Shown: one piece after another, positions 9,601 to 16,907 of the stretch
How positions within the stretch are numbered: the stretch's first letter is position 1
Layout of the letters: every line of letters begins with the position of its first letter
Source of the DNA: an uncultured Shimia sp.
GTDB lineage: Bacteria; Pseudomonadota; Alphaproteobacteria; Rhodobacterales; Rhodobacteraceae
Assembly (NCBI RefSeq): GCF_913054185.1
Contig: NZ_CAJXIV010000021.1
Location: forward strand, 1 to 45,234
DNA length: 45,234 nt
Direction: 5' to 3'
Translations under genes and position numbers: made by a program
Notes under the pieces: model-generated
What the model was told of the DNA's origin: nothing
Databases searched by the model: none
The model's input: only the letters and a program-made list of their open reading frames with translations

Positions 9601-10069
9601 AATGCGGGTGGTGGCAATTTCTGAGCAACCTGACGCCACCGTCTACGTGATTTTGGACGGCCGTTTGGACGACCCCAAAATTGTCTTGGAAAGTGATCCG
9701 GAACTGCCCGAAGACGAAGTGCTCTCCCAATTGCTGTTTGGCCGCGACCTGTCCAGCATCTCCGCCTTGCAAGCCGCGCAACTTGCTGCCGCTTTGGCTC
9801 AGCTTTCTGGTGGCGGCCCACAAGGCCCACGCCTTGGCGAAAACTCTGGGTTGGATGATCTGGGGCTGACCTTTGACGAATCCGGCACACCGGGTCTGCG
9901 CGCGGGCAAATACATCAACGAAAACGTCTACACCGAGGTGGGCGTGGACAGCAAAGGCCAAAGCTCGATCAGCTTGAACCTGGATGTGAACGACAACCTG
10001 ACTGTGAAAGGCAAGGTTGGCTCAGACGACGACACCGGCATCGGCATCTTCTTCCAACGAGATTACTAA
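6641..10069 (+). CDS. tamB: Translocation and assembly module inner-membrane protein TamB
   Basis: The 1142-residue protein is the TamB/AsmA-like bridge that spans the periplasm and docks on TamA. The N-terminus is hydrophobic (YLALLLCLIWPLTLAA) and could be a cleaved signal peptide or an anchor. The body is long repetitive beta structure typical of this family, and the C-terminal roughly 350 residues form the TamB (DUF490) domain, including DLIRGRLSFLAKNFELDEG and the ending DVNDNLTVKGKVGSDDDTGI before the aromatic FFQRDY. It begins on the last base of tamA. AsmA-like proteins of this kind are also implicated in phospholipid transport, so the cargo is open. It converges on the TetR gene with six bases between the stops. 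Confidence 0.92.
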   Translation: MRYLALLLCLIWPLTLAAQEAEQPEASDEDKGMLTNFLEDALSGDGRTVEVIGLKGAISSNATVEEIRMSDADGPWLTMRGMTLNWNRLAVLRGNININELSANEIILARAPAPNPNAPPTAEATPFSLPELPVSINIQSLKADRITLGESFLGEELNLSLTARLILEGGNGEALLTAARLDGPAARFALDGAYSNETRNLRVDLQVHEDAGGLLVTKAKIPGEPPMALTVLGDGSLDDFIADILLTSDGEQRLAGSVELATEPGATPESAATQVVRADLGGNMAPLFAPDYKDFLGENIGFSTLLRRFGDGRITLQQLLLSSRSLNLNGEMAIDANGLPDSFDLDIQLRDETGKPVLLPLKGPKNFVQSAELAAKFDHESGDRWTLSGTVDDLKTDTLTLARVALFGEGTLQEEPTPRVEAQLQMGMRGLQLSDPDLATVVGSNGGFQGDVVWEKDVGLTLSNYRLRTNSLGSNGTVHVSGSGQDLMVDADATLKVDNISLFSTFAKRDLAGALNAQLKGAVLPVSQGFDLTLSATGQDLKIADPRADALLAGTSTVSVSAKRDKTGITLRDVNVKTPQLSAAGAGTLASQNSDLTFEAALNELALVLEGINGPATAKGRAVQTGADWAFDLSAKAPAQTTATIRATLPKSGNGAADIDLEVGQVQVFVPELPGKARIQASAEQAPNGWKVDFKGTGPFDTKGAGQGLIDPTGDANDISVAGTVPLAAANIFLQPNSIQGIANYDLRLKGALGPEAVTGTVSLGGARFVLPDLRVAFEDIRGTVGLNGRAADLNITTQFSGGGQISVAGNVALAPPFSANLPVTLTDIIIQQGQLLKTELDGTITLSGPLTGGGNISGNILLGKTDIHVTPAGLSGAGPIPEIRHINEPAQVRLTRDRAGLIAKKKSGSSAPSFGLDVDIQTTERIAVRGLGLNADFHGGMKIGGTTNDIRPNGEIDLIRGRLSFLAKNFELDEGRISMLGDLVPTMRVVAISEQPDATVYVILDGRLDDPKIVLESDPELPEDEVLSQLLFGRDLSSISALQAAQLAAALAQLSGGGPQGPRLGENSGLDDLGLTFDESGTPGLRAGKYINENVYTEVGVDSKGQSSISLNLDVNDNLTVKGKVGSDDDTGIGIFFQRDY

Positions 10070-10075
10070 CGCGCC

Positions 10076-10633
10076 TCAGCTGTCTTTGCGCAGCCCATGC
10101 AGACAAAGGTGGTGTACCTGTTCGCGCATTTCCGGCGTCAGCGTCACCCCAAGCGAGCGCTGCCATTTCAACGTGTTGCGAATGCCGCCCCCCATAAAGC
10201 CCCCAAACAACCCAACATCACCCGCGATCACCCAACCCTCAGCCTGAAGCTGGCGCAACAGCTCTGCAATAAAATCTGACGTGCGTTTGAAACTGTCGAG
10301 CACCTCCTCGCGCGGCAACAACGGCACATTGGACAGATACTCATGCAGGTCCGCGTGGTTCTCATTGAACCAGACAAAGTCAATCTGCCGATCGATAAAG
10401 GCCTTGAGCCTCTCTGGTGCCGCTTGGCTTGGGTCATCCCCTGCCACCAGCGCCTTTTCAACAATTTTACCAAGCTCTTCATACACCGCACGGATCAGCA
10501 CATCTTTGTTCTCAAAGTGATTGTACAGCGAACCGGTCGCAACGCCGGCTTGCTTGGCAATCTTGCTCATCGACGCTTGTGTGCCATGTGCCACCAGCAT
10601 CGCTGCGGTGGCCTCCAGTATTTTCTCGCGCAT
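10076..10633 (-). CDS. TetR/AcrR-family transcriptional regulator
   Basis: The 185-residue regulator has an N-terminal helix-turn-helix: MREKILEATAAMLVAHG, then SMSKIAKQAGVATGSLYNHF and ENKDVLIRAVYEE, the classic TetR block. The C-terminal ligand domain is not recognisable as to ligand. The reading frame continues upstream to ATG 10696, but I start at ATG 10633 because it aligns with the usual TetR N-terminus and because the palindrome at 10671-10686 then falls in the leader, where an autoregulatory operator belongs. No strong ribosome binding site is visible. The GNAT gene lies upstream on the same strand, separated by a hairpin, so they are probably separate units. Target genes are unknown. 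Confidence 0.88.
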   Translation of the reverse strand: MREKILEATAAMLVAHGTQASMSKIAKQAGVATGSLYNHFENKDVLIRAVYEELGKIVEKALVAGDDPSQAAPERLKAFIDRQIDFVWFNENHADLHEYLSNVPLLPREEVLDSFKRTSDFIAELLRQLQAEGWVIAGDVGLFGGFMGGGIRNTLKWQRSLGVTLTPEMREQVHHLCLHGLRKDS

Positions 10634-10670
10634 GTGGCTCAGTGTCCCGTTGGCTTGCGTTATTGGCGCG

Positions 10671-10686
10671 GTGAACCAATGTTCAC
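10671..10686. promoter_or_regulatory. Candidate TetR operator
   Basis: GTGAAC and GTTCAC form a perfect palindrome with a four-base centre CAAT, 38 bases upstream of the chosen tetR start. Size and symmetry fit a TetR-dimer operator; autoregulation is inferred. Confidence 0.6.
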
Positions 10687-10724
10687 TCAGCGCCATGCAC
10701 CCTAGGATGACCGGACAGCGCAAA

Positions 10725-10740
10725 CAAGACCCTCGTCTTG
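10725..10740 (-). terminator. Hairpin after the GNAT gene
   Basis: Arms CAAGAC and GTCTTG enclose four bases, followed on the minus strand by TTTGCG. This would be a weak terminator for the acetyltransferase gene that ends at 10802. Confidence 0.4.
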
Positions 10741-10749
10741 CCCCAAGAA

Positions 10750-10774
10750 ATATTGGATCAATGTATATTGGATC
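10750..10774. repeat. Short direct repeat between tetR and the GNAT gene
   Basis: The 10-mer ATATTGGATC occurs twice with a 15-base period (10750-10759 and 10765-10774). It may be a regulatory site of tetR or chance. Confidence 0.3.
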
Positions 10775-10801
10775 CCAACTGGCATTCCACGAAACGCCCT
10801 T

Positions 10802-11419
10802 CTATGGGCGTCCCATCCAAACACTGGTTGTAGAAAACGTGCCATCTGGCTGCCGCAGCCGCTCAAACCCCATGGCCTGCCAAAAGGCAATGCCGCCGTC
10901 ATTTTTTGGATCAGCGCCGATGTGAACCGGCCCCACGCCACGCGCCTGTGCCGCTTGCAGCCACGTGTCAAACAACCGCCGCCCAAGCCCACCGCCGCGG
11001 GCCGCTGGCATCAAATTCATGTGCATGTGCGCAGGATACGGCTGCACCACATAATCCGGCGTCGGCACGGCGTTGTGTATCCAATCTGCTCGCCGCTCAT
11101 CTTCGGACCACGTGGCCCGCCGTGCGGCATCCGGCGCCGGGTATTGCGCCTGCAACGCAGGCCACCACGCGGCCTCAAGCTGCGCCTCAAACACACGGCT
11201 GTCCTCCACGCCACACACATAGCCCTCAACCTGCCCGTTTATCTCAACCACAAACGCCAAGTCCGGCGCCAAAACCACGTAAGGCGCCGTGTAGATATGT
11301 CCGAGCATTTTAGGGTCATCATAAAGAGGCGTCGCGTCATTCCCGGCTTTGCCGGTTTGGACAACCACCTCATACAGCCGCTCTTGATCAGCTTGTGTTG
11401 CCTGTCGGATCACAGCCAT
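10802..11419 (-). CDS. GNAT-family N-acetyltransferase
   Basis: The 205-residue protein has the GNAT fold of acetyl-CoA dependent transferases. The N-terminus MAVIRQATQADQERLYEVV is the typical first strand and helix. The acetyl-CoA pyrophosphate loop is seen as ARGGGLGRRLFDTWLQAA, followed by GPVHIGADPKNDGGIAFWQA and MGFERL, the usual last strand region. The N-terminal half (DDPKMLGHIYTAPYVVLAPD) resembles the group annotated as glycosyl-hydrolase-linked or histone-acetyltransferase-HPA2-like proteins. The start has a strong ribosome binding site, AGGAGGT, six bases before the ATG. The substrate cannot be told. It stands alone on the minus strand. Confidence 0.85.
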   Translation of the reverse strand: MAVIRQATQADQERLYEVVVQTGKAGNDATPLYDDPKMLGHIYTAPYVVLAPDLAFVVEINGQVEGYVCGVEDSRVFEAQLEAAWWPALQAQYPAPDAARRATWSEDERRADWIHNAVPTPDYVVQPYPAHMHMNLMPAARGGGLGRRLFDTWLQAAQARGVGPVHIGADPKNDGGIAFWQAMGFERLRQPDGTFSTTSVWMGRP

Positions 11420-11479
11420 GCCCTACCTCCTGAAACGCAAAGCATTTCTAACACTGATACACAGCCTGCGCGAGATGTC

Positions 11480-11755
11480 TCAGGCGCGACGCGGCGCCCA
11501 GCGCTGGACCGCGCCAATGGCCGCACCAATCAGCACACCAAACCCGTAGGCAGCGGGACCGCCCAGATCAAACCGGAAGTTCACAATAATGCCCTCAGGA
11601 ACATAAAGCCCGTAGGCAACTGCAGGAACGGCCGCCAGCAAAAGCAGCATAAACCCGGCAGTTGGATCTTCGCGATTGATGTTTTTGGCCACCAACTGCG
11701 CGCCAATGGCGGCAGGAAGAGCAATGACAAGGATGACATAGATGGCGATGAGCAT
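11480..11755 (-). CDS. Small membrane protein of unknown function
   Basis: The 91-residue protein has three likely membrane helices (about residues 2-20, 34-52 and 66-84). I do not recognise a family. The ATG at 11755 is chosen because GAGGAG lies nine bases upstream; a longer in-frame start at 11821 would add a polar tail that overlaps this ribosome binding site. It lies between the GNAT gene, on the same strand, and the divergent nitroreductase-like gene. Confidence 0.65.
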   Translation of the reverse strand: MLIAIYVILVIALPAAIGAQLVAKNINREDPTAGFMLLLLAAVPAVAYGLYVPEGIIVNFRFDLGGPAAYGFGVLIGAAIGAVQRWAPRRA

Positions 11756-11922
11756 TTCAGAAGTCTCCTCTACCGGAGCGGTGGCGAGGGCCTTTGCGTT
11801 GGCCTCTCGGAGGTGGGACAATAATGTCCGCTTGTCTCAATCCGTAAATGGGATCGCAGCCCGGCAGTTTCAATACTTCGCTTGTTAAATTTTTCTACGT
11901 GCACAAGTTTTCTACCGCAAGC

Positions 11923-11950
11923 TTGACTTTGTACGATATCGCACTAAATA
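11923..11950 (+). promoter_or_regulatory. Predicted promoter of the nitroreductase-like/marR operon
   Basis: TTGACT (11923-11928) and TAAATA (11945-11950) are separated by 16 bases, close to the sigma-70 consensus. The whole -10 and spacer lie inside the inverted repeat described separately, so a bound repressor would block polymerase. Confidence 0.55.
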
Positions 11951-11967
11951 GTTCGATATCGTACAAA
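11928..11967. promoter_or_regulatory. Candidate MarR operator (14-bp perfect inverted repeat)
   Basis: Arms of 14 bases, TTTGTACGATATCG and its exact complement, flank a 12-base spacer. Each arm also holds the 8-base palindrome CGATATCG, with centres 20 bases apart, so two dimers could bind on one face of the helix. It overlaps the predicted promoter and precedes an operon that ends in a marR gene. Confidence 0.7.
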
Positions 11968-11978
11968 TGAGGTCCCCA

Positions 11979-13127
11979 ATGAATATTTCCCGTAGAAAAT
12001 CTCTCGCCCTGATTGGTGGCGGTGTCATCACCGCAGCGGCGGCAACCGCCGGATATTCGGTGACCCGGTCACCCACCCAAGCCATCGCGCCCTGGGAATT
12101 GGCCGGAACTTATACAGATCCGCGCAAAAAGGCGCTGTCTTACGCGCTGCTTGCGCCAAACCCACACAACCGGCAGCCCTGGATTGTTGACCTGTCGGTA
12201 GACGGAGAGGTCAGCCTATTTGCCGATTTGGATAAGTTGCTGCCAGAAACCGATCCGCTGAACCGCCAAATCACTATCGGACTGGGATGTTTCCTCGAGG
12301 TGATGCGCATGGCTGCCGCGCAGAATGGCTTTCGCGTTGATCTCACCCTGTTTCCTGAAGGAGAAGATGCCACCCGCCTGGACACCCGCGCAATTGCCCA
12401 CGCAGCATTCACCAAAGACCCAACACAAACACCTGATCCATTGTTCCAACACGTGATGACCAGGCGTTCCAACAAAGAGCCGTTTGACACCTCTCGTGTT
12501 GTGATGCCTGAGACACTGGCGCAACTGACCAACTCGACCGGTGAAGGTGTTCAATTTGGTGGGTCTGTGGATGCTCAGGACATAGCGGAACTGCGGGAGC
12601 TGACCCACACCGCCCTTCAGATCGAAGTCGAAACACCAAACACCTATCAGGAAAGTGTGGACCTGTTCCGCATCGGCCACCGCGAAGTCAACGCCAACCC
12701 CGATGGCATCGACTTCTCCGGCCCCCTGTTTGAATCGCTGCACCTCACCGGCATGTTCACCCGTGAAACCGCAACCGTCACCTCCTCAACGGCTTATAAA
12801 GCTGGTTTGGATGCCGTCTTTGCCAACACCGACACAGCCATGGGGCATATCTGGCTACTCACAGAGACCAACACGCGGGTGGACCAAATCATCGCCGGTC
12901 AAAACTGGGTACGGGTCAATCTGGCCACAACATCCCTTGGCCTTGGCCTGCAACCGCTGAGCCAGGTGCTGCAAGAATACCCGGAAATGGACAGCGCATA
13001 TCACACCATTCACAACCGGCTTGCGCCAAACGGCGGAACAGTTCAAATGCTGGGACGTATCGGATACGGTCCCCAGGTGGCGCCGAGTCCACGCTGGCCT
13101 TTGGAGGCAAAGATTGCCCAAACCTGA
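11979..13127 (+). CDS. Tat-exported Acg/nitroreductase-family FMN protein
   Basis: The 382-residue protein has a twin-arginine signal (MNISRRKSLALIGGGVITAA), so it is predicted to be exported folded to the periplasm. The mature part resembles the Acg family, a flavin-binding branch of the nitroreductase fold: LLAPNPHNRQPWIVDL near residue 60 and MTRRSNKEPFDTSRV near 155 are recognisable blocks, and TTSLGLGLQPLSQVLQEYPEM near the end matches the C-terminal part of nitroreductases. The substrate is unknown. The ATG at 11979 is preferred to 11967, which lies in the operator. The last 14 bases overlap the marR gene. Control by that MarR protein is likely from the operator upstream. Confidence 0.8.
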   Translation: MNISRRKSLALIGGGVITAAAATAGYSVTRSPTQAIAPWELAGTYTDPRKKALSYALLAPNPHNRQPWIVDLSVDGEVSLFADLDKLLPETDPLNRQITIGLGCFLEVMRMAAAQNGFRVDLTLFPEGEDATRLDTRAIAHAAFTKDPTQTPDPLFQHVMTRRSNKEPFDTSRVVMPETLAQLTNSTGEGVQFGGSVDAQDIAELRELTHTALQIEVETPNTYQESVDLFRIGHREVNANPDGIDFSGPLFESLHLTGMFTRETATVTSSTAYKAGLDAVFANTDTAMGHIWLLTETNTRVDQIIAGQNWVRVNLATTSLGLGLQPLSQVLQEYPEMDSAYHTIHNRLAPNGGTVQMLGRIGYGPQVAPSPRWPLEAKIAQT

Positions 13128-13569
13128 GCAGACAATCCCAACCATTTTTCGCTTCTTCAATGAAGTGGGGATTATCAATCAGCTTTCGAGCCGCCTGTTT
13201 GAAACCCGTCTGCCAGACGGGTTTCTAGTATCCCATTTCACCGTGCTCAATCACCTGACTCGTCTGGGCGACGGCCGCACGCCAATGGACATCGCCACCG
13301 CACTTCAAGTGCCCAAAACCTCGTTGACACATACCCTGTCGGGCCTGAGCAAAGCCGGGTTGATCACGCTGGAACCCAACCCCAAAGATGCGCGGTCCAA
13401 ATGTGTCATGCTGACCGATGCCGGACGTCAATTCCGCGAAGATGCCATTGCCGCGCTGGGTCCGGACATGATGGATGTCGCGGAACATTTCCCGCCAGAC
13501 CGCATTGCCGAAGCTTTGCCGCTGCTGGAAGAAATCCGCGCCTTTTTGGACAAACGTCGGGACCGGTGA
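13114..13569 (+). CDS. MarR-family transcriptional regulator with a TTG start
   Basis: The 151-residue regulator has the MarR winged helix: SSRLFETRLPDGFLVSHFTV, then MDIATALQVPKTSLTHTLSG as recognition helix region, LSKAGLITLEPNPKDARSK as the wing, and MLTDAGRQFRE. The start codon is TTG at 13114. GGAGG (13103-13107) lies six bases before it, which is the best ribosome binding site near the gene. Upstream in-frame codons back to 13021 lie inside the preceding gene. It overlaps that gene by 14 bases, so translation is probably coupled. It most likely represses the operon through the inverted repeat at 11928-11967. The inducer is unknown; no N-terminal sensing cysteine is seen. Confidence 0.85.
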   Translation: MPKPEQTIPTIFRFFNEVGIINQLSSRLFETRLPDGFLVSHFTVLNHLTRLGDGRTPMDIATALQVPKTSLTHTLSGLSKAGLITLEPNPKDARSKCVMLTDAGRQFREDAIAALGPDMMDVAEHFPPDRIAEALPLLEEIRAFLDKRRDR

Positions 13570-13625
13570 AGTTAACCTCCGGCCCCAGAGCTTTCCCTTT
13601 CCCTAACTAAATACCTTGGGGGAGG

Positions 13626-13640
13626 CCCATCGCCGATGGG
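13626..13640. terminator. Hairpin between convergent marR and tdh
   Basis: CCCATC and GATGGG form a 6-bp stem with a three-base loop. It sits between two converging genes but is not followed by a T-run in either direction, so its terminator role is uncertain. Confidence 0.35.
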
Positions 13641-13657
13641 ACGGAGGCAACGCCGCG

Positions 13658-14707
13658 TTAGGCGGTCCAATCCAGCACAACCTTGCCCGACTTGCCGCTT
13701 TTCATCGCCGCAAAGCCCTCTTTGAAGTCGCCAACTGGCATCTGGTGGGTGATCACCCGGCTGACATCCAAGCCGTTCTGCAACATCGCAATCATCTTGT
13801 ACCAGGTCTCAAACATCTCGCGGCCGTAGACGCCTTTGATCGTGATTGCCTTGAACACAATGCGCGACCAATCCACCGGTGACTTGCCCGGCGGAATGCC
13901 CAGCAAGGCAATCTTGCCACCCATCACCAACGCCTCAACCATCTGATCCAGCGCCGCTTGCGAGCCGCTCATCTCCAGCCCAACATCAAAGCCCTCTTTC
14001 AGGCCCAGCTCATGCATCACGTCGTTGAGGTCGTCCGTGGCCACATTCACCGCCCGCGCATTCGGCACCACATGCTCTGCCAGGGCCAGCCGGTCCGGAT
14101 TGATGTCAGTGATCACCACATGCCGCGCACCGGCATGTTTCACCACCGCCGCCGCCATGATCCCAATCGGCCCTGCCCCAGTGATCAGCACATCCTCGCC
14201 CAGCAAATCAAAGCTCAAGGCGGTGTGCACCGCGTTGCCCAGCGGGTCCAAAATCGCCCCAATCTCGTCAGGTATGTCATCCGGCAAAGGCACCACATTG
14301 AACGCAGGCAGGCGCAAATACTGCGCAAAGGCCCCCTGAATGTTCACCCCAATGCCACGTGTGCCGGGGTCCAGATGGAAATTCCCCGCCCGTGCCTGAC
14401 GGCTGTCATGGCCCACCACATGCCCCTCGCCGGAGCACCGCTGACCTATTCTGAGCCCATCAACATTGCGGCCCATCTCGACAATCTCACCGGCAAACTC
14501 ATGGCCCGTGATCATCGGCACCGGCACTGTTGCACTGGCCCAGTCATCCCAGTTCCAGATGTGAATGTCTGTGCCACAAATCCCGGTCTTGTTGACCTTG
14601 ATCAGCACCTCATCCGGCCCAATCTCCGGCACCGGCGCCTGCACCATCCACAGCCCTTCCTCAGGCTTGGATTTCTCCAGCGCGGACATGGTGTTAAGTT
14701 TTGTCAT
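13658..14707 (-). CDS. tdh: L-threonine 3-dehydrogenase
   Basis: The 349-residue enzyme oxidises L-threonine with NAD to 2-amino-3-ketobutyrate, the substrate of Kbl encoded just upstream. The catalytic zinc block is present: [17 protein letters not shown] (Cys44) and [15 protein letters not shown]. The NAD-binding Rossmann motif is [13 protein letters not shown]. Odd feature: the structural-zinc lobe that carries four cysteines in E. coli Tdh reads [20 protein letters not shown] here and has none of them. The start at 14707 overlaps the kbl stop (ATGA) and has GGGGA seven bases upstream; an internal ATG at 14689 would match the E. coli length better but lacks a ribosome binding site. Confidence 0.94.
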   Translation of the reverse strand: MTKLNTMSALEKSKPEEGLWMVQAPVPEIGPDEVLIKVNKTGICGTDIHIWNWDDWASATVPVPMITGHEFAGEIVEMGRNVDGLRIGQRCSGEGHVVGHDSRQARAGNFHLDPGTRGIGVNIQGAFAQYLRLPAFNVVPLPDDIPDEIGAILDPLGNAVHTALSFDLLGEDVLITGAGPIGIMAAAVVKHAGARHVVITDINPDRLALAEHVVPNARAVNVATDDLNDVMHELGLKEGFDVGLEMSGSQAALDQMVEALVMGGKIALLGIPPGKSPVDWSRIVFKAITIKGVYGREMFETWYKMIAMLQNGLDVSRVITHQMPVGDFKEGFAAMKSGKSGKVVLDWTA

Positions 14708-15891
14708 GAGAGGATCCCCAACGCCTTGCCCACCTTGCCAAAGGCCGCCAACGCCCGGTCCAGCTCATCCCGCGTCAAAGCCGCATTCATCTGCGTGCGA
14801 ATCCGCGCTTGCCCGCGGGGCACCACTGGGAAGAAGAAGCCGGACACATAGACGCCTTCCTCAAACAGTTTTGCTGCCATATCCTGCGCCAACTGCGCCT
14901 CGCCCAGCATCACCGGAATGATTGGATGCTCGCCCGGCAAGATCTCAAAGCCCAGCTTTTCCAATCCAGCGCGCCAATACTGCGCATTCTCCCGCAAGCG
15001 CGTCCGGTCCTCAGCACCTTCCTCAACCAACCGGATCGCTTCCAATCCCGCCGCCACAATGCTCGGCGGCAGAGAGTTGGAAAATAAATACGGCCGCGCC
15101 CGTTGGCGCAGCAGGTCAATCACCGGCTGCGGCCCGGCGATATAGCCGCCAATCGCCCCGCCCAGCGCCTTGCCTAAAGTGCCGGTCAGAATATCCACGT
15201 CGACGCCAAAGTGATCCGGTGTCCCCGCGCCGTTTGGTCCCATAAACCCGGTGGCGTGACAGTCATCCACCATCACCACCGCGCCGTACTCTTTGGCCAA
15301 ACGTGTGATCTCCGGCAGGTTCGCCAGATAGCCATCCATGGAAAACACACCATCCGTGGCGATCATAATGTGCCGCGCACCTTCATTGCGCGCGTGCTGC
15401 AACATCGCCTCCAAGTCACCCATGTCGTTGTTGGCATAGCGATAGCGCTTGGCTTTACACAGGCGGATGCCATCAATGATCGACGCATGGTTCAGACTGT
15501 CCGAAATGATCGCATCATCTTTGGTCAACAGGGGCTCAAACAACCCGCCATTGGCATCAAAACAAGCGGCAAACAGGATCGAATCGTCTTTGCCCAGAAA
15601 ACTTGCCAGTTTCTGTTCCAGCTCGCGGTGAATGTCCTGAGTCCCGCAAATGAACCGCACCGAGGCCATGCCAAACCCACGCGGGTCCATCGCGTCTTTG
15701 GCGGCTTCAATCAGCGCCGGATTGTCCGCCAATCCCAAATAGTTGTTGGCGCAAAGGTTGATGACCTCCCGATCTCCCACCTGAATTTCCCCACCCTGTG
15801 GCGAGGTGATCATGCGCTCCTTTTTCATCAGCCCTTCGGCCTCAATAGTGGTGAGCGTGTCGCGGATGTCGGTCAGAAAAGCGTCGGACAT
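14704..15891 (-). CDS. kbl: Glycine C-acetyltransferase (2-amino-3-ketobutyrate CoA ligase)
   Basis: The 395-residue PLP enzyme cleaves 2-amino-3-ketobutyrate with CoA to glycine and acetyl-CoA, finishing the Tdh pathway. It belongs to the alpha-oxoamine synthase family: [12 protein letters not shown], the active-site block [16 protein letters not shown] with Lys241, and [13 protein letters not shown] are all present. Length matches the family's 395-400 residues when the ATG at 15891 is used, which has GGAG six bases upstream; the frame extends to 15915 but those codons carry the ribosome binding site. It overlaps tdh by four bases. Two palindromes lie 38-87 bases upstream of its start, so the operon is probably controlled by the adjacent XRE-cupin regulator. 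Confidence 0.95.
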   Translation of the reverse strand: MSDAFLTDIRDTLTTIEAEGLMKKERMITSPQGGEIQVGDREVINLCANNYLGLADNPALIEAAKDAMDPRGFGMASVRFICGTQDIHRELEQKLASFLGKDDSILFAACFDANGGLFEPLLTKDDAIISDSLNHASIIDGIRLCKAKRYRYANNDMGDLEAMLQHARNEGARHIMIATDGVFSMDGYLANLPEITRLAKEYGAVVMVDDCHATGFMGPNGAGTPDHFGVDVDILTGTLGKALGGAIGGYIAGPQPVIDLLRQRARPYLFSNSLPPSIVAAGLEAIRLVEEGAEDRTRLRENAQYWRAGLEKLGFEILPGEHPIIPVMLGEAQLAQDMAAKLFEEGVYVSGFFFPVVPRGQARIRTQMNAALTRDELDRALAAFGKVGKALGILS

Positions 15892-15928
15892 GGGGTTCTC
15901 CATAATGATGGACAATCATCTACCATAA

Positions 15929-15942
15929 CGGATTTACATCCG
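15929..15942. promoter_or_regulatory. Candidate XRE-cupin operator, copy 1
   Basis: CGGA, six bases, TCCG forms a palindrome, preceded by ATAA. It lies 38 bases upstream of kbl. The same arrangement recurs 36 bases away at 15965-15978. Confidence 0.55.
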
Positions 15943-15964
15943 GGAAGAGGGAAATTCACTATAA

Positions 15965-15978
15965 CGGACAAAAATCCG
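15965..15978. promoter_or_regulatory. Candidate XRE-cupin operator, copy 2
   Basis: CGGA, six bases, TCCG, again preceded by ATAA. The eight bases ATAACGGA are shared with copy 1 in the same orientation. Confidence 0.55.
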
Positions 15979-16021
15979 CGATTGAGGAGTTGAGCTTGGT
16001 AGATTTGGTGGAAGTGTAGCA

Positions 16022-16077
16022 CGCCCCTTGCCACGGGCAGCAAGCCCGGGGCGCGCACGACCCTCCCCACGGGAGGG
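16022..16077. terminator. Two GC-rich hairpins downstream of the XRE-cupin gene
   Basis: The first has arms CGCCCC (16022-16027) and GGGGCG (16048-16053). The second is a perfect 7-bp stem, CCCTCCC and GGGAGGG with loop CAC (16061-16077). No T-run follows, so they may be a factor-dependent terminator or just stable structure. The rest of the roughly 300 bases between kbl and the regulator shows only the two palindromes listed separately. Confidence 0.35.
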
Positions 16078-16191
16078 CGCTTTGCTACGTTTCCACAGGC
16101 GGCTAGGTTTCGGGTTTCGTGAGTTGCCTGCCAAGATCTAGCGCAGTGAAAGCGCCCACCCAGGGTCAGGCGCGCCCCTAATCGCCATTCC

Positions 16192-16749
16192 TCAGGCGTT
16201 CTTCACAATCAGAAACACCCGCGCGGGCTCTGTGGCTTCAATCGCATGCGCCACATCCGCTGCATACCGCGCAGTGTCACCCTCGCCCAATTCCTGCACA
16301 GCTGCGCCGCTGGTGACTCGCACCGCACCTTCCAGCACAGTCAGCTGCTCCGTCGCCCCTCGGGTATGCGGCGCACTTTTCAGGCCGCCGCCCGCCTCAA
16401 AGGTGATGTCATAGACCTCATGGCCCCCGACATCTTCCGGTGGCGACAGGATGCGTATGAGACAAAGGTGCCCCATATTGTCAAACCGCGGCACATCAGA
16501 CGCGCGCAGCACATCCACTTTGTCGCCCGCCTGCGCATCCAACAGGCCAGCAAAATCCACCTGCAAGGCGCGCGTCAGGTTCCACAGCGTCGCAATTGTC
16601 GGGCTGCTTTCACCGCGCTCAATCTGGCTCACCATAGACCGGCTCACTCCGGACAACTTGGCCACCGCATCCAGCGATAGCCCCTGCGCACGGCGCGCTT
16701 CCCGCAACCGCGCCGGCAAAAGTTCCAAGATAGGCAGATCGTTACTCAT
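16192..16749 (-). CDS. XRE-family regulator with C-terminal cupin domain
   Basis: The 185-residue protein joins an N-terminal lambda-repressor-like helix-turn-helix (ARLREARRAQGLSLDAVAKL, then SGVSRSMVSQIERGESSPTI, about residues 12-65) to a C-terminal cupin barrel (about 100-185; VYDITFEAGGGLKS, HTRGATEQLTVLEGAVRV). Such proteins bind a small ligand in the cupin and control an adjacent catabolic operon. Because it lies directly upstream of kbl-tdh on the same strand, threonine, glycine or an intermediate are possible ligands (inference). The start is uncertain: ATG 16749 gives the usual length, while the frame extends to a TTG at 16788. A palindrome (GCGG, four bases, CCGC) lies at 16760-16771, just before the chosen start. 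Confidence 0.87.
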   Translation of the reverse strand: MSNDLPILELLPARLREARRAQGLSLDAVAKLSGVSRSMVSQIERGESSPTIATLWNLTRALQVDFAGLLDAQAGDKVDVLRASDVPRFDNMGHLCLIRILSPPEDVGGHEVYDITFEAGGGLKSAPHTRGATEQLTVLEGAVRVTSGAAVQELGEGDTARYAADVAHAIEATEPARVFLIVKNA

Positions 16750-16907
16750 GCCCCCAAATGCGGGAATCCGCTGCCTTTTGTCAATCAAGGCGTGAACACC
16801 ACCTCCGTAAGACTACGGGCGATAAAACTGTGACGCACCGTTCCACCTGACTCGCAGATGCTGCGCCTGCATACTGTGGTCAACACGATTTCATGAGGAG
16901 ACGACAG

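Noticed and set aside
8927-9961. 344-codon minus-strand open frame inside tamB
   Set aside because: It is the antisense shadow of the TamB C-terminal domain and shows no domain or ribosome binding site.
13616-13657. REP-like element formed by the hairpin and GCCGCGTTAGGCGG near the tdh stop
   Set aside because: Only one copy was noticed in the window and it overlaps the tdh end, so a repeat family cannot be supported.
16805-16818. Palindrome CCGTA-AGAC-TACGG between the XRE-cupin and thiolase genes
   Set aside because: It has 5-bp arms and does not match the paired palindromes before kbl, so it is not strong enough to call an operator.
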